A DNA stretch of 64,000 nucleotides from Owenia fusiformis (GCA_903813345.2 CAIIXF020000011.1:11132842-11196841); one strand, 5' to 3'. Shown: positions 24,832 to 38,406, numbered from the stretch's first letter. Made by a program: numbers and translations. The notes: generated by a model not told the origin, from the letters alone.

Positions 24832-26590
24832 TTATCATGATGTTTATTAATATTCTATTAATTAATCAAAGGTATTACAAAGACGTCATATGGCCGTTTG
24901 CAATTATCTAATTTTATTCTGTTTAAGTTCCACGACATTTTCGCCAACAGATCTATTTGAGTCACATGGTGGCATACTCGGCGTTCATGTAGTGACATCA
25001 CTTCATAATAGGATTGAATTATGATTATAATTATGTCATTGTATAGGTAAACACATTCAAGGACCTATAGTTCTAAAATACGTGATGTTTTAACGAAGAT
25101 ACATGTAATCTGGTCTGATCAAGGGGTATATCGTGCAAAGAAATTTTCTTTTCTTTGCTGTCGACATACACTTCCCGTGTAAGGTATTTTCAATGGAATG
25201 TTAACAAAACCTGCGACATACACCCTTGACCTTCGACATTGGACTTGGGAGCCAAAAAACTTTTGATTGTTGTAAAAATCGTTCACAATATTGCGTACCA
25301 TGTTTCACAGCAAGAAATAACCACCCTGCGTAATTCTGGTTATAAAGTAAAACCTGTGTACATCGAACGTTTGTAGAAGCCCAACTGTTCTGGGCAATCC
25401 AAGTGTTCTGACTCTTGCCAAACTATTCTGACAACCTTAATATTCCGAGGTCACAAATTTGATCAGATCTGAAAATTCTTAAACGAAGATGTCCGAAACA
25501 ATTCTGCTGGGAAATATGTTGTACTCATAATATTGGCCCATTTTCAAAGTTAGGACCTACAAAATGTGGTTTATTTTTCAAAATTAAAACCCATCTTTTC
25601 AAAAGTGAGGCATTTCTTGAAACTGAGACCCTGGCTGAATATACTGACATATTTTATTTAGATATTCTATTGCTCTTGAGTGTTCCATAGTGCAAAATGC
25701 CGCGCACCTGAGGATCTGCAATCCCTCAATGGCTACCATGCTGGTCTTTGTAATTAAATGGAAGATCTTAATGTGCACGAGACAGACATATAATATTTCA
25801 ATTATAGGTTCGTGAACTTAATTTAAACAGGCATCTCTTGCAGAAAAATGAAATCGAATTGCAAATTATAAATCAACAATCGAGTGTATTTGATACAATA
25901 AGTAAAACCTGGGTGATAACGTCGTGATTTTGATGGCCATTTAAAATATGCTTTTTGAAACATATAGTATATGTAAAACTGGCCGAAAGTGTTCTTTGTT
26001 GCGTGTAGATAAGTGTTCCTTATGAAGGGTTTTACTGCAACACAAAGACCAAAATGTTATCGAACAGGCATATTTAGTGTTACATCGTATTCTGTGATTA
26101 CTTTAGGGGATAGAGAGATGTTGTTTAGAACTAGAGGTATCTCGAAACCGACATTTTGGAACAGTTCGCCATTTTTGCTCATATGATCAATGAAAGCAAT
26201 TTTCAAAAATACCCAGTTTTACTTAACTTGGATTCTTAGGGTCATTGCCTCCCAGTGATTCAACAGAACACATAACTTTTCAGAATGGAATCGAAAGTTC
26301 CATATATATACGAACTACAAATCATGTGGCATGTAATTCAAATCAAAAGAAGACTCATTTAATATAACCTAATATACTCAAAGCAAACACCGGGGACTCG
26401 GTCCTCAAATTTCCCCCACCCTAAAAAACTTGATAACATTCAATTTTCACCAACATACGTTATTCTTGAAAATATCAAGGGTGTCAAGTACATAGTCATA
26501 GCACATGGTAAGAGACGTGATATGTATGAATTATTATAAGGTTGCACACTCGTTCTTCTGAAGAACTCTGAACAAGGTTCAATTTTGCCA
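24832..26590. other. Intronic sequence, no feature recognised
   Basis: It lies within intron 2 of the proposed minus-strand peptide gene. There are no transposon ends, tandem arrays or splice-bounded open frames that I could support. Confidence 0.35.
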
Positions 26591-26657
26591 AATGTGACTT
26601 TAACCCATACCGGAGTTATTAAGATTTGTTTGGGTTACCTTTTTTCGGCTCACCCTG
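26591..26657. mobile_element. Solo right end of a CAGGGTG-type Tc1/mariner-like element
   Basis: Read on the minus strand from 26657 the sequence starts CAGGGTGAGCCGAAAAAAGG, and TA follows on the plus strand at 26658-26659. This resembles the termini at 44399 (CAGGGTGACCGGAAAAAAA) and 49399 (CAGGGTGGTCAAAAAATG). A matching left end was not found, so it is probably a truncated copy. Confidence 0.45.
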
Positions 26658-26717
26658 TATTTATCAAACTTTGTGAGAATATTTTTGAGATTTGAATATT
26701 TTGGGAATTTCTTATAT

Positions 26718-27269
26718 CACCCTATGCTTAGTGAGCGGACCTAATTTCAAGGGTGATGGTAAGACGAGGCATGGCGCCCAAAAACCAAAGAATATTAGTA
26801 CCATAATCTTTTAAGTCGTATTATTGCAGCGTTAGGTGATGATATTGTGATATTTTATGCTGTTTTAGAAGTGAAAGATGTTAAACTATGCATACCGTTT
26901 GTTTTACATCCAATAAAACGAATAGTTAAGATGAAATAGTCGTTTAAAGATACAATTTGAATTTACCGCAAGAAATTACAACCTAATATTGTCAATATGT
27001 CAATAATTCCTGATCGATGTCACATATAAAGATATATGTACCTAGATATGTTTTATTTTTTCAAATATGCGAAATAAGGCGGTCTCTAGTTATGTACATC
27101 CAATACAAAATGAGTGTTTACTATTCGGCGATCAGAATTTCGATGACGAGCGATGGCGATGTAATTTGCGAAGAAAGCATCAGTGCACCTAGTTACAGGC
27201 CAGGTTTGGGCGCCATGTATCGTCTTACCATCACCCTTGAAATTAGGTCCGCTCACTAAGCATAGGGTG
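26718..27269. mobile_element. 552-bp inverted-repeat element with 5-bp TATAT target duplication
   Basis: The ends CACCCTATGCTTAGTGAGCG are identical and inverted, and the match extends about 68 bp (through ACCTAATTTCAAGGGTGATG and CATGGCGCCCAAA). TATAT immediately precedes (26713-26717) and follows (27270-27274). The interior carries no transposase, so this is a non-autonomous element. A 5-bp duplication and CAC start are shared with the element at 35033, but their ends otherwise differ. Confidence 0.8.
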
Positions 27270-27274
27270 TATAT

Positions 27275-28015
27275 TGGTGTATTAATTAGGATCGGGAAGA
27301 GAAGACAAACGCAGAAGATAAATCAAATATAAAAGAATTAAAAGAATGTATTAACTTGCAAGGCTCGTAATCATAAATAACCAATGCTCATCGAATCTGA
27401 GCTTCAATATTCCGAAAACAAATTAGTAACATTATATGTAACATTACAATGATGAAATGCCGTGCATTGAGCAATGAGTTATATCATTCCCGTCATTGTC
27501 CTTTTTGATGGTTTTGTAAGTGATCGGGTTTCCAAACGTTAAAATAGTTAGAATGCAATTATATAATTGCAATTAGTCAAACTGATGGCGGACAGGCGTA
27601 AGATTACGATGAAGCAATACAATAATGTACAGAGTGAGAGTTGAATAGTTGTGAATATGAAAACGTTAAATGAGTGATTAAATGGCCTTATTCCATTCCG
27701 ATACAAAATGACTACTATATGTAATCCATGATATGGGATTTTTGATAACATTGGTTTAGACTATAATATGAGCCATAGTGGTTTAAACTTTATATGGGGC
27801 CTTTAATAATTTTGTAATCCAATATGTCATTTGCTACAAACGATAACTATAAACATTGATGATTTCAAAAGTAAGTGCTTATAATGCAGGGCAAAATGTC
27901 AAAAGTTTGAGACCTCGATCGATACCCGATGACACCAAGTAAAAAGTAGAATTACTCATAGAAGGTCTATACCCCGGGCCCAGGACTATCCCCTTTCCCA
28001 CACAACCACACTCAC
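27275..28015. other. Intronic sequence, no feature recognised
   Basis: It lies between the inverted-repeat element and exon 2 of the peptide gene. Open frames are short and AT-rich, and no repeat ends were seen. Confidence 0.35.
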
Positions 28016-28139
28016 CTTGAATCTAAATAGCTTCTTTTGATATACGTATTATCTTGGACATCTGTGTCCTTTACTGGATTTTCTAGCCAAGAGGCACTTC
28101 GTTTTTGTCTTGTTTCAGGAATTAACTTAAGTGTGGCAC
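28016..28139 (-). CDS. Pro-region exon of the secreted cysteine-rich peptide precursor (exon 2)
   Basis: It is bounded by strong splice sites: acceptor TTTTCTTAATTTTACAG|GT and donor TTCAAG|GTGAGTGTGG. Its 124 nt begin with two bases completing a codon (phase 1, G|GT = Gly) and end with two bases (phase 2, AG|A = Arg). These match exon 1 and exon 3 exactly. Only this one of the three frames is open; the other two stop within six codons. The 40 codons encode a hydrophilic pro-region with convertase sites RQKR near its start and YIKR near its end. The linker peptide between them begins SASWLENPVK. No cysteine is present. The prediction is independent of homology and rests on phase and splice agreement. 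Confidence 0.65.
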
Positions 28140-29645
28140 CTGTAAAATTAAGAAAATAGCACTTTAGAAATAAACACAGTCACTGTAATAACATAATTTA
28201 TGAACTTTATATTTTCTTATTTGCAATACACCTACAATACATGTAACGTTTCTGGAGTCGTACATATTTCCTGCACGTAAAAACGGAGTTCGTAGCTCAA
28301 ATTACATTTAATTTTTCCATTCGATAGATAACAAAATTACAAAAACACTTATTGTTATTGTAACAAGGTTTAAGGGTTTCTGAACCATCATTTCGACACA
28401 GGAATATAAAACTTTTAGAATTTTAGAGGAATCAGGGCTATAATTAAACACACTTATTCTTGATATTTCCCGGTCTAGTCTGAGTCACATCATCAAATTA
28501 TCGACCTCACAACAGGTAGCCTGAATAAAGTGAATACCAGAGTATAAAAAGATTTCAAAGTTCGATCGAAGATTAAGATCAACAGTAAAATGGCATCATG
28601 AGATATCATGGCCTTCTATTAGCTTCACACTAGTATTTATTTATTTATTTATTTATATTTCTGGTTGAAGACAGAAAAATGTGATGAGTATCAGAATGGT
28701 AAAATGGTAAGTGTATTTAGACTGTTTTTACAGCAAGGGACGCAACACATCATATCAAATATTATGTTTTTGGCCTCGATAATGAGGGATACCCGATGAT
28801 GTCACAGATTCGGTCTCATGACGACTCGATGATACATGTAAATTGCTGAACTTATTTTATGAAATTAAGCACAAATTACTTTTCACAATTATAGAGTGGT
28901 CGAATCCCCAGAACTATAGCAGGTCGCGCGATAATGAATTGAAAGAGACTTGTGTAACATAGCTGACACAATCCTAGTACAAAACAGATCGACAAACAAG
29001 CAGAAAATCTTACCAGATTTAAATTCCTCGTGCTTATTTCATTTCTCGTGCGTTTACCAAATAGCAATCATATTTGATTGCACAATTCAATTCCAAGTAG
29101 ATTTGTCATGATAAATCACAAAAATCTATAAAAACATTCAGCGGCATCGTAAGGTTGTCAATTTTGAATGGAAATTTTAAACCAGAGATTAATAAAACTC
29201 ATTAGAGGCGAAATACTACACCTTTACATTAACGTCTGTCTGTTGATACATTTAGAAAATTAATTCTTATTTTGTATTCAAAGAAAATCACAAATCACTT
29301 TTTGATTAGCTTAATTCTTTGTCATAGAAGGATTTTCATTCTCTTTATCAATGCAAAATATATCTCAAATGAACAATGTATTTTAATCATCTAGTCTTAC
29401 TGAAACAACTACTATTCTCATATGTTATACCGAATTCCACTTTGCTGGAACCAGTAAATCAAGATGTGCTATATATTATGGATTGCTGATGATGTCAAGA
29501 TAATTATCTTGTCAAATTCTATTTTAAAATTGAAATTAAAACGCGACGCAATCCATACTTCTAGAGTAAACGCCTTAACTTATTTCAAGGCATGATGTAT
29601 ACACATTAGTCACTATATTGTGTTTACGCCACACTACCCCCATTT

Positions 29646-29793
29646 TTCAAGTCGCCCCCACAACTGCTTGTGTATTGAAATCTTGGGGTTAAAAATAAGC
29701 TGGATTAGGGGTTAATTAGATAAAATTTAGCTTTGTGTCAACTACTGACAACATTTTTCAATACACAAGTAGCTGTGGGGGTGATTTGAAGTG
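29646..29793. repeat. Imperfect hairpin element
   Basis: The block at 29646-29681 (centred on cgcccccacaactgcttgtg) pairs with 29755-29793 (cacaagtagctgtgggggtg). Weaker pairing extends outward to about 29590 and 29830. It is probably a small fold-back or MITE relic. No target duplication was identified. Confidence 0.6.
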
Positions 29794-30998
29794 CAGAAGT
29801 GTCGTTGGTAACTTTTATACATGGTGTCGATGAGATTACGACCGAAATGAAAAATCTGCCCCATTAAAGTTAATTAATAATTTACTTTCGTGCTCCATAT
29901 AATTGATTTCCATATTGACTTTTAAAAGAAACATGTATTGGGAGTTCATTTTGTTAATTTCTGAAAAAGTTATCTCTCTCTGTTAATTATGGATCAATAA
30001 TACCCCAACTCAACCCCGGGAACTCACCCCCTGTCCTAATAAAAAAGCAATCAATGATAAAGCCTTCGTGACTGTTAACACGGAGAAAATGTTAACTGGC
30101 CTACACACGAAGTTATAATGTCGTTGAATTGAACTAATATGTTTTTGCATGACCTATATACTACGTAGTACAGTGGGTGGGGTCTTTTTCTTCAGAGGTC
30201 CATTAAGAATTAATTTTAAGTGGGTAATTAAAGTGAAGACACGTTTCGACCTATTTAAAGGGTTCCGATTAGCATCCCGTATAAAAACAATATGGCGGCT
30301 CCAGGCGAATCAACTGGATCAGTCCATTTTTAAGAAATAAGGGGAGTTCTGTAAAATCCAGTTTATTGAAATTGTCTTTGAGATAAAGTAATCCGTTTAT
30401 AATGATTTTGAAAACGTTATCCAAAGAGTGATTGCGTTCAAAGAATACATGTACAACAGCCAATATAAATCCTTGTATTAGAAACTGGTTTGTCTTGCTT
30501 TGTTTCATTTGTAGGATATTTCATATGCCAAGCTGTGCGCTATTACGTTATGGGGAAATTTAGATGCCAGTTTTTCCTTATTATACACAAATAGAAGATC
30601 ATGAAACTTCACCCATAAATGTAAAATTGATTTGTCAAAATAAAAATCACCCTTTTATAAATGTGTGACGATCTATAATGTACTTATGCTATATAACAGT
30701 TAGAGGTGTTGACACAACGACCTCGAACCTGTGAACCCTTGAGTATTATTCCGGGATCGGGCCTTTTATACTAAACGGTGAGCAACACCAGAAACGAGCG
30801 TTCGATTTGCTAAACGATATGCGTCACCCTTTAAGACATACGTGAGCACTCAAGCATCTGTATTACAGGGGACAAACAAGTTTTGTTCCTTCACATTGTA
30901 TTTTATCATGCCACCATGGCAAAATTGTGAGACATTTACCATGCATATTAATGTAAGTCAATATGTTTGCGAGAAATAAATCTTTTTTTATTATTCAC

Positions 30999-31113
30999 CT
31001 AGCAATCACTGCTTCCAGTGCGATCGTTAAGTAATTTGCTTTGTCACTATCGCACTGAACGAAATGCCCAGAGATGGAATCACTGGTTGTCGTGTAAAGG
31101 TCCAAACATAACC
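30999..31113 (-). CDS. Possible alternative exon of the secreted-peptide gene
   Basis: An open frame of 37 codons lies between a plausible acceptor (TTAGTTGTTGTTGTAG|GG) and donor (GCTAG|GTGAAT). It starts in phase 1 and ends in phase 2, exactly like the exon at 28016-28139, so it could replace that exon but could not be joined to it in tandem. It would add one cysteine (HFVQCDSDKA) and no convertase site. The odd total of seven cysteines argues against it. It may be chance. Confidence 0.2.
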
Positions 31114-34100
31114 CTACAACAACAACTAATAATACACTTTGGTGTATGACATTCCCTGGGGTATAACCTACATCATAATGTATAGTATTAATAATGTTTT
31201 TAAAATGCCATGACAATTGTAAAATGATGAACAGGCTACAGGCGAGTGAGCTTACTATTAAATTCTCATTGATCACGTATATTTCAATACCTGTGAGGGT
31301 AGAACGAGTTCAAATTTACCCTTATCTGCAAGGAAAACTCTCACACCCGAAGACCTTTTAGTACAATCACAAATAAAGTGCATGGCATCGAAGCAAAAAG
31401 TTAATAGCCATTACTTGTTTGTAGCATGCAATTATTTGTTGAATGCATGGCAAAACTAATGTTTAATGAATAATTATATCTATTGTACAGGCGAAATGAG
31501 ATTTCGGTAACAATTCATCATTTTAATAATTGCAAGTGGTGATTTTGGCTTGAGAATATTATGTCAGTTGACTTCCACACTTCATCGCATGTTTGTTCTT
31601 CAAAAGTATTTTCAATAGCTTATTTGGTACTATTCATTCACATTTGTCATATCTTTTATCCATCCTGTCTAAAACAAAATAAAAATGGACTGTTCAATTT
31701 TAAATAGTTAGTCCTACTTCAAAGTAATGTGTAATGAATCGCCTTATTATTAATCACAACGCTTACGTAACAGGAATGAGCTTGTAAAATGTCATGGTAT
31801 GATTATACCATTCCTTTGGGATCATCTCTGGAGGCCATAGACTTACAGCATTCGTCGTCTTACAACAAATGTGTGAAGATTTGAGACACTACAAGGAGGC
31901 ACATGGCTCTCATCTCTTAGGCAATCTATTATAGACTAGAAAAATAGCAGCTTTCCGGAGTAGCAAATGCCGCCGAACAAAGATATTTTATCACTCGTCA
32001 TTTTGAACATTATGATTGAGATAACCAGCCTGCGTCATTTTCCCCTTTTGGCAGATCCACACCCACTTCTCAAAATGATTGCCACAAAGCATCACCTTTA
32101 TCAGTAATTATAAAACCTAAAACCTGAAAACGGCTAAAAAATCGTAGCCATTTTGAATTCAGTAGCCGTTTTGAAAATTCCTTCAAGTTCGAGAAGAGTA
32201 CTTTGCCCCAAAATATAACATTTTTTCTCGAACTGAGGTGGTATTTCCCTTGGACATTAGCCTAAAGCCCTAAATCAATTCGGACCAAATCCGATAACTG
32301 ATCATTTTGAATTGAGCGGTCATCCTGATAAGAGCCAGCCAGGGCATGTTTGGTAAAAAAGAGATGATGTTTCTAGTTCGAGACCACATTGGTTGAACTC
32401 TTCAAACTGGTCGCGAAAACGTATTCGTTTCGACATGGGCAATGAAATATATGTGTGGTATCATAGTATCTACAAATGCCATGGACTTAACGTGTTTTAG
32501 TTTGTGCCATCAATGTTCTCAGTTCCCGACCAAATTTGAGACTTTAAATCGTGTCTTGGCACAATTTTTCTTGAACATTGATTTCACAGCAATACAAACC
32601 TGTCATCACTCCTGGATTAATCAATGCATAAGTATGGGTATGTATTAGATATGACATCTTCACTAAAAATACGAGAATTAGCACACAAACTAGGCAACAA
32701 TTCACCATGTCAAAGCATGTATTTCATGTGCGCGTGTGTGTGTATATTGGATGGGTGGGGGTTCTAATCACATTTTGGAGTAGGTGGGTGATAGCATGGG
32801 AAATATGATAGATAACCTAGTCCCCCTGGGTGATGAGTAGAAGTTGATTTATCTACCATGTTCAACTCACAAAATATATTTATAAATACAATTATTTGTT
32901 TTTGTCACGTTCCTGTGATGACTGAAAGATATTCCAATGTTCCCCTTTCTATTAGTAAAAATATATGTTTTAGTTTGTGCATGTCGGCTCTTAAGTAATT
33001 TTGTGAAATCTACACAAATAACCTCATCTGAGCTTTTGATAGTCAAATGGCGGCACTGCTATCCAAAGGGAAAAACAATCGGATATACCTCCAGGTCTAA
33101 ATGAAATTTCAATAAAATGTCATGCTGGACGTGTTAAAGCTATGAATGATATTAAAATCAAATATTGTTTCTAAAACATGAGTTAACAGAACTGAAATGA
33201 TGTTGCGCTTTTCGGGACTATTTCACTGCTCTGGATCAACTGTTCTTTATTAGTACGCTCTTAAAATTATTACGAATAACGAGCATCGATCCAAGTGTGA
33301 ATTAAGTGCTATCAATCAGCAGTTATCTAAATTACTTGCCATTTTATTATTTTTATGTATATCTAACTGTCTAAGCATTACCCATTCTTTTTGTTTACCA
33401 TATTCATATGTATATCCCAAGTGATGGGTTTGACAAAGTTCTTTAATATATTTAATGCAGATCTGGTTTATTATAACGTATTAAATCATTTAAAAAACGT
33501 CAGAAAATATCACTTGGTCTTTCTTATAATAGGTATTTATTTTATTTTTAGACAGTAGTGGGATCAATTCAATAAGTAAACGGCGGCAATCCACCTCCAG
33601 TATAGTGTAAAGCTCTCTGAATTATCCTTAATTTAACCCCTGGAGGTTCATTTCTTCCAACAGATTTCATAAGGCATGTAAATGACGATCGGATATGATA
33701 TTGCCTCTCCTTGCTGTTTACACGTGTAGCTGCCATCATGATTTAATGGCTGTAACATCAAGTTTTTGTTCCGATAGTTACTTACCCAGGGGCATTCCTA
33801 ATTCTCCCTCTATTCTGATTGGTCACACAATGGGACTCATTTAATTCAATTAAAGTTACCATCATGCTGTCAACTATCTCCCGTGAGAGGTGTTCTATTT
33901 TGCCAAATCCAATTTTCTTAGTGCTGTTCATAACTTTAACCGAAAGATGTTTACACCAAAATCAATGTTAATACTAGTTTAACAATTGATGATTACGTCA
34001 ACGTTAGCTTATTTGTCACCGATTCCGTTAGCATCTCCTGATGTTTAAGAGACAATTGGGAGTTTGAAATTCTGCTGAGATAAAAGGGGTCAAGTGGTCA

Positions 34101-35032
34101 AGTGGCATTGGCCATTGGAACATTCCAAACTTCCAAATATTATGACAACTCTTGCATGAATTCATATTTAGAATCAACAATGTACATATTTATCCTAGCG
34201 TAATCAAGAATGGCTAATACTGTGGTTGGGCTATCCAAAGGACCGGTATCTATCTCGGTAAGAATTAACGTAATGAAAGAACATTAATACGGACAGGACA
34301 GGACCCTTTTAGAACTTCTCATGGAAATGTCACCTTGCGCTTATACAATGCATCCCATCATGATAAACCATGACATCTCATTTCTTCTCAGTCCTGAGGT
34401 GAAACAGAAAGATGCTATGAGTATCGGAATATGTATCCCGGGACATGTTTAGTCTGCGTGCGCAATGAGCTAAAGTGTGATCATAACATTATCACTTATT
34501 CCACACATTCTTCCTTAACGGAACATGTCTTTGTCTATTAGTTTGATTGCTCAGATTTTAATAATACCTAATGTTAACACCAAATATTAATAACGCGCAT
34601 TAATTACACCATTTTACATTTTGGGATAGAATCAAGTATACAATAGAATCCCTAATTCGTGCTGAAGAATATTAATTAATTCTTTATGATGGATAAGAGT
34701 AAATTGTACTTCAAATTTATGTCAATGGTGTAAAACAAACCAGAAGTCAGATATTACCAGAATAATGAGAATAAAAAGTTCTCCTCATTATGTATTTCCA
34801 GAAAACAACTTGATTTTGATTAATGAGTCACGTCCGCAATTTGAGTAGTTCAACATGTTAAAATAATCTACCTTTCAAGAAGTATTTCCAAATTTATTTG
34901 ATACGTAATTATCTGCGTCCGGTGGGGTATTGATCATAAACGTGATACTCGACATGCTATCACAGATCATATCCAGTGAAACAAACAGCATTAATATTAA
35001 TTCTATTATGGTGGTAGTTCTACGTGTTCTGT

Positions 35033-35997
35033 CACGGGGTACCATCGAATAATTTTGGCAACGTACCGGAGAACGACATTTTACTAAGAAATGGCAATAA
35101 TTTAGCACAATATATTTTTTAACTAGAGTTCTACTTTGATTTTGACAAAAGTAAGTATTCCATGCAATGGCTATTTCATTCATGAGTTTGTAGGAATTCT
35201 GTTGGAACCCAGTTCTGATCAAGTACGAAGTTATTGAAATCGGCGCAGTCGGACTTTACTCCGAAAGATGGTTTTTCGATTATAACTTTTTACAACATTT
35301 AAGTATAGACTTTTGAAAAAAGTACAGAATAGTCCTTATACTATTGAATAATTCTGTTATTTCTGATTCATACGACTCTGATTTGTTTAATTAAAAAAAA
35401 AGTTTTAAAAATATTACTGGGAACGTAACCGGAGCAGATCAGTTGAATTATATAATTTAAAAAAATAAAATATATGATTTAAAGCATATATATTAATAAG
35501 TACGCATTCGAATAATCCCGTATGTTTTTAAATTAGTATATGTGCTTTAAATCATATATTTTAATTTTTTGATTAAATAATTCAACTGATCTGCTCCGGT
35601 TACGTTCCTAAGTAGATATTTTTAAAACTTTTTTTTTAATTAAACAAATCAGAGTCGTGTGAATCAGAAATAACAGAATTATTCAAAAGTATAAGGACTA
35701 TTCTGTACTTTTTTCAAAAGTCTATACTTAAATGTTGTGAAAAGTTATAATCGAAAAACCATCTTTCGGAGTAAAGTCCGTCTGCGCCGATTTCAATAAC
35801 TTCGTACTTGATCAGAACTGGGTTCCAACAGAATTCCTACAAACTCATGAATGAAATAGTTATTGCATGGAATACTTACTTTTGTCAAAATCAAAATAGA
35901 ACTCTAGTTAAAAAATATATTGTGCTAAATTATTGCCATTTCTTAGTAAAATGTCGTTCTCCGGTACGTTGCCAAAATTATTCGATGGTACCCCGTG
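35033..35997. mobile_element. 965-bp palindromic fold-back element with 5-bp TCTGT target duplication
   Basis: The left arm (35033 to about 35495) and right arm (about 35520-35997) are near-complete reverse complements, beginning CACGGGGTACCATCG and ending CGATGGTACCCCGTG. TCTGT directly flanks both sides (35028-35032 and 35998-36002). Open frames (115 residues minus, 90 residues plus) are the same arm sequence read from both sides and extend into the flanks, so they are not genes. No transposase is present. Confidence 0.88.
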
Positions 35998-37539
35998 TCT
36001 GTGTGATTGTGCGTCTCTGTCAATACACTTGCTATATTAAATCCTCTAACATTTTAAAGTGTAAACTGATAGAAAAATAAAAATGTTTTGATAAGAGTGT
36101 CTTTATTAAGAGCATGATATCACACAAACAACCAAATAGTGAGCGGTCATATAAACGTGTGCCCATTCTCATCTTCCCTCGTTTCACATGGGAATGACAT
36201 GATTTCAATTGTCAAACAAATCTGTTTTCATAGCTCTAATTCCGCGAAATGTCCTGATCATAATTACAGACAATGCCACAGTTCTCATTATCTTAACCAG
36301 TCTAATCACTTTTATAAATGAGTAATTTTGAATTCATTAAAAATAAAATTGGGAGTCTGCTTCGAGTAATTTATGTTTTGATGATTGTAAGGTATATGTC
36401 TCATGGGACATTTGAAAGCAAAGTCAAAGTTATAACGAGAAAAATAGTGCTAGGTCTCTCAATGAGTATTTTTTTTATTCTGGAGTCAATTATCTTTTAA
36501 CTTTGGAAATGTGAAAATGAATAAGCCGCTACACTTTCCCACCAAGCAAAATAGTTTGTCCACACATGTATGTTAATATTTCACATACATTTAACTAAAT
36601 TTTACAGGAAATTCTTTGTGACCAACTCTCGAATTAAATCGGTGTCTCAAAGACGGCAGGTTGGGACTGGAAACGATTGCTACACACAAAATGATTAAGT
36701 CGTCTACATGAAGTGTAGATTCAACTATGAAAACGATTAATTCATACTAATAGGCACTGTGTAAATAAAGATAATTTTCTTTTATTGAGGGCCCTTATAG
36801 CTTGTTTAATTAGAAAAGAGTATTTATCTTGTGCGTAAATGTTCCAATTATACAAGATCGGGTGGGCTGAGCGAGTATTGACTTAGAGCTTAACCATTTA
36901 TAATTATAGTTCATAAAGCCCTATAAATCATACAAACGTTTGATACGGGATACTGGAATGAGCACAAGGGACAGCACGATCAAAACTCGAGTAGTTTTAA
37001 TGCATTTGCTGTATAGATTTAAGTAATCTAGCCTCAGAAGTCACCATAAAACGATACCGTTTTGTGAATAACGACGACATCAAACTTTGAGTACATTTGA
37101 TGCAATGGATTAGCCTTTATGATTTGTCCAAGATTAATTAAACACGAGAGGAATCTTGTTGTAAAATTAAGTACAATTAAGGATTCAAGTAAGGCACTCA
37201 TTGCAACTCTTTGTCTGTCAAATATATCACAAGTTAACTATAGCTTACCTTAAACCAAGACCAATAGGTTGAGGTTTAGGGCTCAGTTTCTATATGGCTG
37301 TTCCAAAAGTAGCCATATCTTTCATGCACTTAGATGTTCCATTTTTAGGGAGAAAATGATAAAGGATAGGTATCGATATGGTGAACTGAATTCAACATTG
37401 TTTTTCTCTTAAACCAATTATTGAAAACATTTTGAAAAAAACACGGTCCTTTATGCAATGTTGACTAATTGACAACAACTTAATGCGAAAATTATTTATA
37501 CATATTTTATATAACTGTTTTTGTTAACATTATTTTGTT

Positions 37540-37930
37540 TTTTAGTGCAATTGCTTTTTGTTCCTTTTCTACCAATTCTTGAGAATGAAATAAAATATCT
37601 TTCCGAACCTTGCTGTTGGAACAATATAGCATATACAACATTTTGTTAGACCACTCAATATTATAGTTATACAAAGGAAATTTTGGTTGATTTAACGAAA
37701 AGTATTCAAAAAATTAAAATAAAACCCCCGAAAATAGATTAAAAAAATGAAATAAACCTTTTATTTCATTTACAAGATACTTTTTTAAAATCAACCAAAC
37801 TTTCCTTTGTACAATTTCAATATTGAGAGACCTAAACATGTTGTGTTTATGTCGTTTTGTTCCAATGAGGTTCGGAAAGGTGTTTCATTTCATTCTGAAC
37901 ATATGATACCAAGAACAATAGAGTTTGGTG
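37540..37930. repeat. Imperfect inverted repeat
   Basis: The block around 37600-37705 (ttccgaacctt...acaaaggaaa..ttggttgatt) pairs with about 37775-37885 (aatcaaccaaactttcctttgt...gaggttcgg). The centre is AT-rich at about 37735. Arms match at roughly 75-80 percent by eye. It is a likely old fold-back element; no target duplication was identified. Confidence 0.6.
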
Positions 37931-38069
37931 TGTTTTCTAAAACAATATAGAGAAAAGTATATATGATTAAATATGCTAACAAGAGGAGTGACCTGAACGC
38001 CCCACTTAAAGTAATGAAAATGAATCACTGAATCAAGCTCAAAGACAACCAATCATGTATTAGAAAATA

Positions 38070-38190
38070 ATAGTCTTGCTTAAAAGACCCTGTACTCTCC
38101 CCTTTATCCTTCTCTCTATATTGCCAGGTAAAGAGAGTGAAGGTGACGGGGGGAGGGGGTGGATACAGTCTTTGAGCAAGACTAGAAAAT
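38070..38190. repeat. Diverged hairpin containing gatacagtctttgagc
   Basis: The phrase 'tagtcttgcttaaaagaccctgtac' (left) pairs loosely with 'gtggatacagtctttgagcaagacta' (right). The C-rich and G-rich inner stretches also pair. The GATACAGTCTTTGA word is shared with the ends of the element at 2463-2871. Confidence 0.4.
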
Positions 38191-38406
38191 AAAGACTAAC
38201 TCCATATCATGTTAGTTGACTGTGCGTATGTATTACGATGAAATGTGATACAGATCATGCCTAGCTATATGGGAATATTCTATGAATACTCAACGATGTA
38301 AACTATCAAATACGATATCTTATTTCATTAAAGATTAAAATTATACTCTATAACTATGCAGGGCAATAACTTTATTGATAGCCATGCCATGTCATAATTT
38401 GTAAAT

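Noticed and set aside
33781-33960. Possible minus-strand exon ending at CTGG|GTAAGT (about 60 open codons, includes MNSTKKIGFGKIEHLS)
   Set aside because: The donor is good, but the acceptor is poor, no domain is recognised, and the stretch shares an ATTCTGATTGGTCA word with 48810, suggesting repeat or promoter-like DNA.
34875-36080. Similar 115- and 90-residue proteins on opposite strands (MIRTGFQQNSYKLMNE start)
   Set aside because: Both are the arms of one palindromic element read from either side, and their C-termini differ because they run into unrelated flanks.
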